A stretch of 64,000 bases of DNA from Lycocorax pyrrhopterus obiensis (Eukaryota > Chordata > Aves > Passeriformes > Paradisaeidae). Numbering within the stretch: position 1 is the first letter of the stretch; the number at the start of each line of letters is the position of its first letter. Location of the stretch: the NCBI GenBank assembly GCA_014706295.1, contig JACSVZ010000022.1, forward strand, positions 7,086,830 through 7,150,829, read 5' to 3'. Of this stretch, positions 60,250 through 64,000 are shown piece after piece. The notes under the pieces were generated by a model. That model was given only the letters and a program-made list of their open reading frames with translations. It was not told where the DNA came from and did no database searches. Made by a program: the position numbers and the translations under genes.

Positions 60250-61060
60250 AATTCCATTGGATCTTATTACTCGAGCTAGGTAGATTCTTGCTTGGCTGAG
60301 CCGAGATCAAAAAGTAATTTTTCTTTTTGCAACAGCTGATTAGAAATTCATTTATTTTCACATTAGACATTTGACCAATATCTCCTTCCCCCCAACTCTG
60401 GCAATTTAGCTCCATTTGTATAGTCTGCATAATGGAAGACAGTGAGCCTGTCAGAAAAACGTGGCCCGGGGCAAAAATTAAATGCAGAATCATGTATCAA
60501 AAATGAGATGTATTTACTATTGTTTTTGAAAATTAATGGTGCATTTTTAGTTTTTATAATGTAATTTAATGATGCAATTCATCTAATAAAAACCCACATT
60601 TTAACTCAGTCCTACCGACCTACTGGGGCAGGACAAAATGTACCTTTCAGATGTAAGATTTTTTTAAAAACCCCTTCGGCTCTTTTTTTTTTGTTTTCTT
60701 TTTTTGCACACGAAAGAAGAGAAACTCTTTGCGTGCTTTGGCTAACAGCTGGGGTATCAGCAGGAGGCCAATAAAAAGGACATTTTTCTTTCTAGATATT
60801 GGTGTTTGTGCAGCATACAATAATATTATAAATGCAGCAGTGGGTTTGAAGTACAATGCTGCAGCTGATTATAGAAAACCATATGGTGCTGGCATGTTAA
60901 ACTGATACAGATTGAACACGGGCTGTAGCTTTAAATGCCATGGCCCAGAGATTGTGCTAAACTAGAATAAATATACTGTGCAGTGTCAATATAGGGAGCT
61001 GTCATTTTCGGCAGCAAGAGGCAAACTGTGTCAAAATAAGATGAACTGATTGAAGACAAA
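60250..61060. other. Candidate conserved noncoding element H
   Basis: AT-rich, repeat-poor block. Notable words: TTACTCGAGCTAGGTAGATT, CAACAGCTGATTAGAAATTC, TTTATAATGTAATTTAATG, CATACAATAATATTATAAA, GCAGCTGATTATAG. It mixes E-boxes with TTAT and TAAT homeodomain words, like vertebrate enhancers. The T-run near 60683-60705 splits it. Confidence 0.35.
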
Positions 61061-61284
61061 CCCACAAAAGTCAGCACTGAGCACATGCTCCTTCCCAGGA
61101 GCAGTTCTCCGTGGGTCGTGGGTTGGGGAAAGTCCTTGCCTACTTTTCAGAGCGTTATTTGACTTCAGCAGCTCTGGATCAAGGGCTGGGGGAGCCCCAG
61201 GTGCCCTGGCTGGGTGTTTCACTGGCAGTGACAGATGGCAGAGCACAGGTTCTGCTCCGGCTCCATTGAAAGGAAACGCCCATA

Positions 61285-61420
61285 CCTGTTTTTGTGTGTG
61301 TTTATAATATTAAAGCCCCCTTCTTGTTTTACGTCATGATGTTCATCCTCTTTGCAATGATTTTGTATTACATTTGCTTCTGCAAAGTGAGCAGAGGTAG
61401 ATTTGCCATGGATTTTAAAG
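61285..61420. promoter_or_regulatory. Candidate regulatory block with CREB/ATF site
   Basis: Contains the full ATF/CREB-type octamer TTACGTCA at 61329-61336, next to CATGATGTTCATCC, inside otherwise AT-rich unique sequence. Function is inferred from motif only. Confidence 0.25.
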
Positions 61421-63433
61421 CCTCCTGAAAGTGCAGTTCTGTAATCGGGACAAGCCAGGTGAGGGGATGCTCCTTCCCAACCCCCACTGCTGGTTGCCTG
61501 CTCTGCTGGGATCAGGGTGATCCTGAAAGCAGAGCTGACCAAGACACAGAAAGGTGTGGGTTTGCCTTGATCACTGAGCTGGATGGGCAGGGAGCACCGA
61601 GGCTGGAGGATGGGGCTGACTTTTTCATTGGGAATAGAGTAGTCAGCCTCATCTGATCATGATCATTCCCTCTTATTTTATTAAAGGTGCTCCTGCATTC
61701 AGGCTTGATTTCCAGCTTTAAAATATGCCCTCATCTGCTTTTTCAAAACCCTCTTTTACAAACAAAACTTGAAGTTGTAGCTAAACATATAGTAATCCTG
61801 TTTTAAGATAACCTCCCTCCTATGGAGACTAAAAATGTACATTTACCAGAAAGAGTTAAACTTAAGTGCATCCAACCCACCAATCTGACACTGAAGTAGA
61901 CTTGGGTACAAAGCTGCAGCAGGAGGAGAAGTCTATTCATTTGTGGGTGAATTAAACGTCCATTTTTCTTTGTTTCCTGGCTCTGGTGCGTGATTTCCCA
62001 GAGGACACGAGGAGACAGCCCCTGTGACAAGTGCGAGGGGAGCTCTCGTAAACCCTGGCACGACGCTCTGTGGGGGATGCCCTTTGCTGTTCCTGGCAGG
62101 TTTGGTAACAGGAGATGTCAACTGGTTTGGGTCTGACAAGGACCCCACTGTTCAGGTTCCTGATCATGTTGTAGGCACACAGATTAAATACTCAGGGTGG
62201 GTCAGTGTTCGGGCAGTTTTCACCGAATCCCAGGATAAGCTGCTTTTTTCCTTCCCCTTTTGGCCCGTGTCTGTTGTCTAGTCTGAGTTTCAGACCCAGT
62301 GGGTGGATTTTGGACCATCCCAGCCAACACCTCCACACTCCTGCTCTCCCTGGCCAGCCTTGAGCAGTCTCTGTGTTGTTATCCTTTACAGACACGAGGT
62401 GCAACCCCAGAGAGAGGAGCATGGCAGGGACAGACCACCAAGCCAAAGTTCCAACCATCCGCTGGGTTTTTGGTGGCTTGTTGCATGCTGAAACTCAGGC
62501 AGTGAGCAAAGTGTGAGGATCACGGTGCCTTTTCAGTTCTATAGCTGTGTTTGAGCAGTGACAGAGGTGAAAAGGCTTGTCCTCATGCAAATAAGCCAAA
62601 CAACGTAGAGAAACGTGTCCAGGTGACAAAGGCAACAGATTCTTTTTAAATTTTATTCTTATTTTTTAATGGAGCTGGCTGATAACTTTTTGACCAGTAC
62701 CTTATTTATGGCTTGATGCACTGTATCTGGGTCAATCCCAGCACTGGATTTCCAGCTGGACAAGAAGCTGGCTCCTGCAGCACTGGTGTCCTGTGATGTC
62801 TGGTGGCTTTAAAGCACCTGACCTTCACTCTGCCTCCCTGACAGTCGGTGCCAGATGCAACAGGGATTAATCCAGTCTTGGCTACCTGGTAGCAGAGCCC
62901 AGGCTTTGAATGCTTTATGTATATTGTGAATTCTTTTGTCACCTGTATTGGATTTAAAATCTAGTGAGACAGTCTGATTTGCTGTGGCAAATCCTATGTA
63001 GTGCTTGATTTTGGGAAATCAGTGGGGCTTATGAACTTAAGTTGGGAATAACACTTGTGTTTTACAGCTGGATGGTCCCTGGCTCCAAGAGGCTGCAGGG
63101 TAGATAATGTGAAATATTTGATGTAAGGAATATCTTGCGTTGATCTATTCCATAAAGAGGTGGATCACTGTTTGGGTCTGACCTCTAGGTGTTTTTATTT
63201 TATGTTGTGAAAGAAACTAAAAAGAGTTTATTGAGTGTTAGAATTTTTCTGCTGCTGTGGCTTGGTGTAGGGTTTAGCAAATAAAATTGCTTGGGACAGA
63301 AATCCAAAAGGGGAGCAGGCTGGAGTCACAGGACTGTTACACAGAGAGGGAGTTACTCACACGGGGGGGCAGAGGTGAATGATGAAATAAACACATTTTT
63401 TACAGCTGAAGGATTCATTGACTTTTAACATGG
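61421..63433. other. Intergenic, no gene seen
   Basis: Unique sequence with no recognised repeat or gene. ORFs here are short and featureless. Confidence 0.5.
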
Positions 63434-63918
63434 TGTCCTGGTTTCAGGTTGGGAGAGAGTCCATTTTCTTTGTGGTATCTGGTTCGGTGCTGGGGTTTGG
63501 ATTCAGGATGAGACCAATGTTGATGACTGGGTTGTTGTTGAGTGGAGCTTGCACTAAGTCAAGAACTTTTTATCATTTCACGCTGCCCTGACAGGGAGGG
63601 GACACAAACCGGTCAGGTGGCCCTAACTGGCCAAAGTGTGGCTTCATGGTCAGTCTATAAACTGGGGAGAGGTGGCTGGGGGGCAGCAGCCACAGCTCAG
63701 GGACTGTCTGGGCATCAGTCAGGGAGTGCTGAGCAATTGCACCATGCATCCCTTGTTTGTATGTTCTTTTATTATTTTTTTTTCTTCCTTGTTCCATGAA
63801 ACTGTCCTTATCTCAACCCACAACTTTTACTTTTATTCAGATTCTCTCCCCCATCCCACTGGGAGAAGGGAGGAGTGGCTGTGGGGTGTTTTGCTGCCTG
63901 CCCAGTTAAACCACAACA
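63434..63918 (+). mobile_element. Solo LTR, avian ERVL-type (485 bp)
   Basis: It begins TGTCCTGGTTTCAGGTTGGG and ends AGTTAAACCACAACA, the familiar ends of a widespread avian LTR family (roughly TGTCCTGGTTTCAG...TTAAACCACRACA). A TATA-like CTATAAAC is at 63655-63662 and the U5 phrase TATCTCAACCCACAACTTTT is present. The flanks CATGG (63429-63433) and CGTGG (63919-63923) form a 5-base target duplication with one CG/CA difference. No internal retroviral sequence follows within the window. Family placement (ERVL, 5-base duplication) is from memory of consensus features. Confidence 0.9.
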
Positions 63919-64000
63919 CGTGGTGGGTTGAAACAGACCTTACGGGACTAAAAAAAATAAATTTAAAAGTGAAGCAAAATGTCGGGAGGTCCCACTAGTT

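Overview
This window is vertebrate nuclear DNA, most likely from a bird and plausibly a passerine. It holds a complete multi-exon gene with GT-AG introns, several CR1 LINE tails (the typical avian retroposon) and two solo LTRs of avian endogenous-retrovirus type. There are no prokaryotic features such as operons or ribosome-binding sites.

Layout. Positions 1 to about 2.6 kb are upstream flank with one reverse CR1 fragment and no gene I can support. A CpG-rich promoter at about 2.63-2.96 kb starts DHX35 on the + strand. I reconstructed the whole coding sequence by hand: 22 coding exons between 2735 and 29766, 2112 nt including the stop, encoding 703 residues. Every intron is GT-AG and all reading phases close. 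All DEAH-helicase motifs are present ([39 protein letters not shown]). The 3' UTR probably runs to a poly(A) signal near 31449.

From about 31.5 kb to the end (32.5 kb) I find no protein-coding or RNA gene. The region holds two solo LTRs (35143-35580 and 63434-63918), two CR1 tails, small tandem duplications and homopolymer runs. It also has blocks of repeat-free, AT-rich sequence with homeodomain- and SOX-like motifs that resemble vertebrate conserved noncoding elements. In mammals and birds DHX35 borders a gene desert leading to MAFB; that neighbour is outside the window, so a regulatory-desert reading is inference. The many ORFs of 60-216 codons in this region have no recognisable protein character, and I treat them as chance.

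I did not find an undescribed biological system. The points most worth following up are a possible N-terminally extended DHX35 from an in-frame upstream ATG, the compact five-motif promoter, the two solo LTRs with target duplications, and the candidate conserved noncoding blocks.
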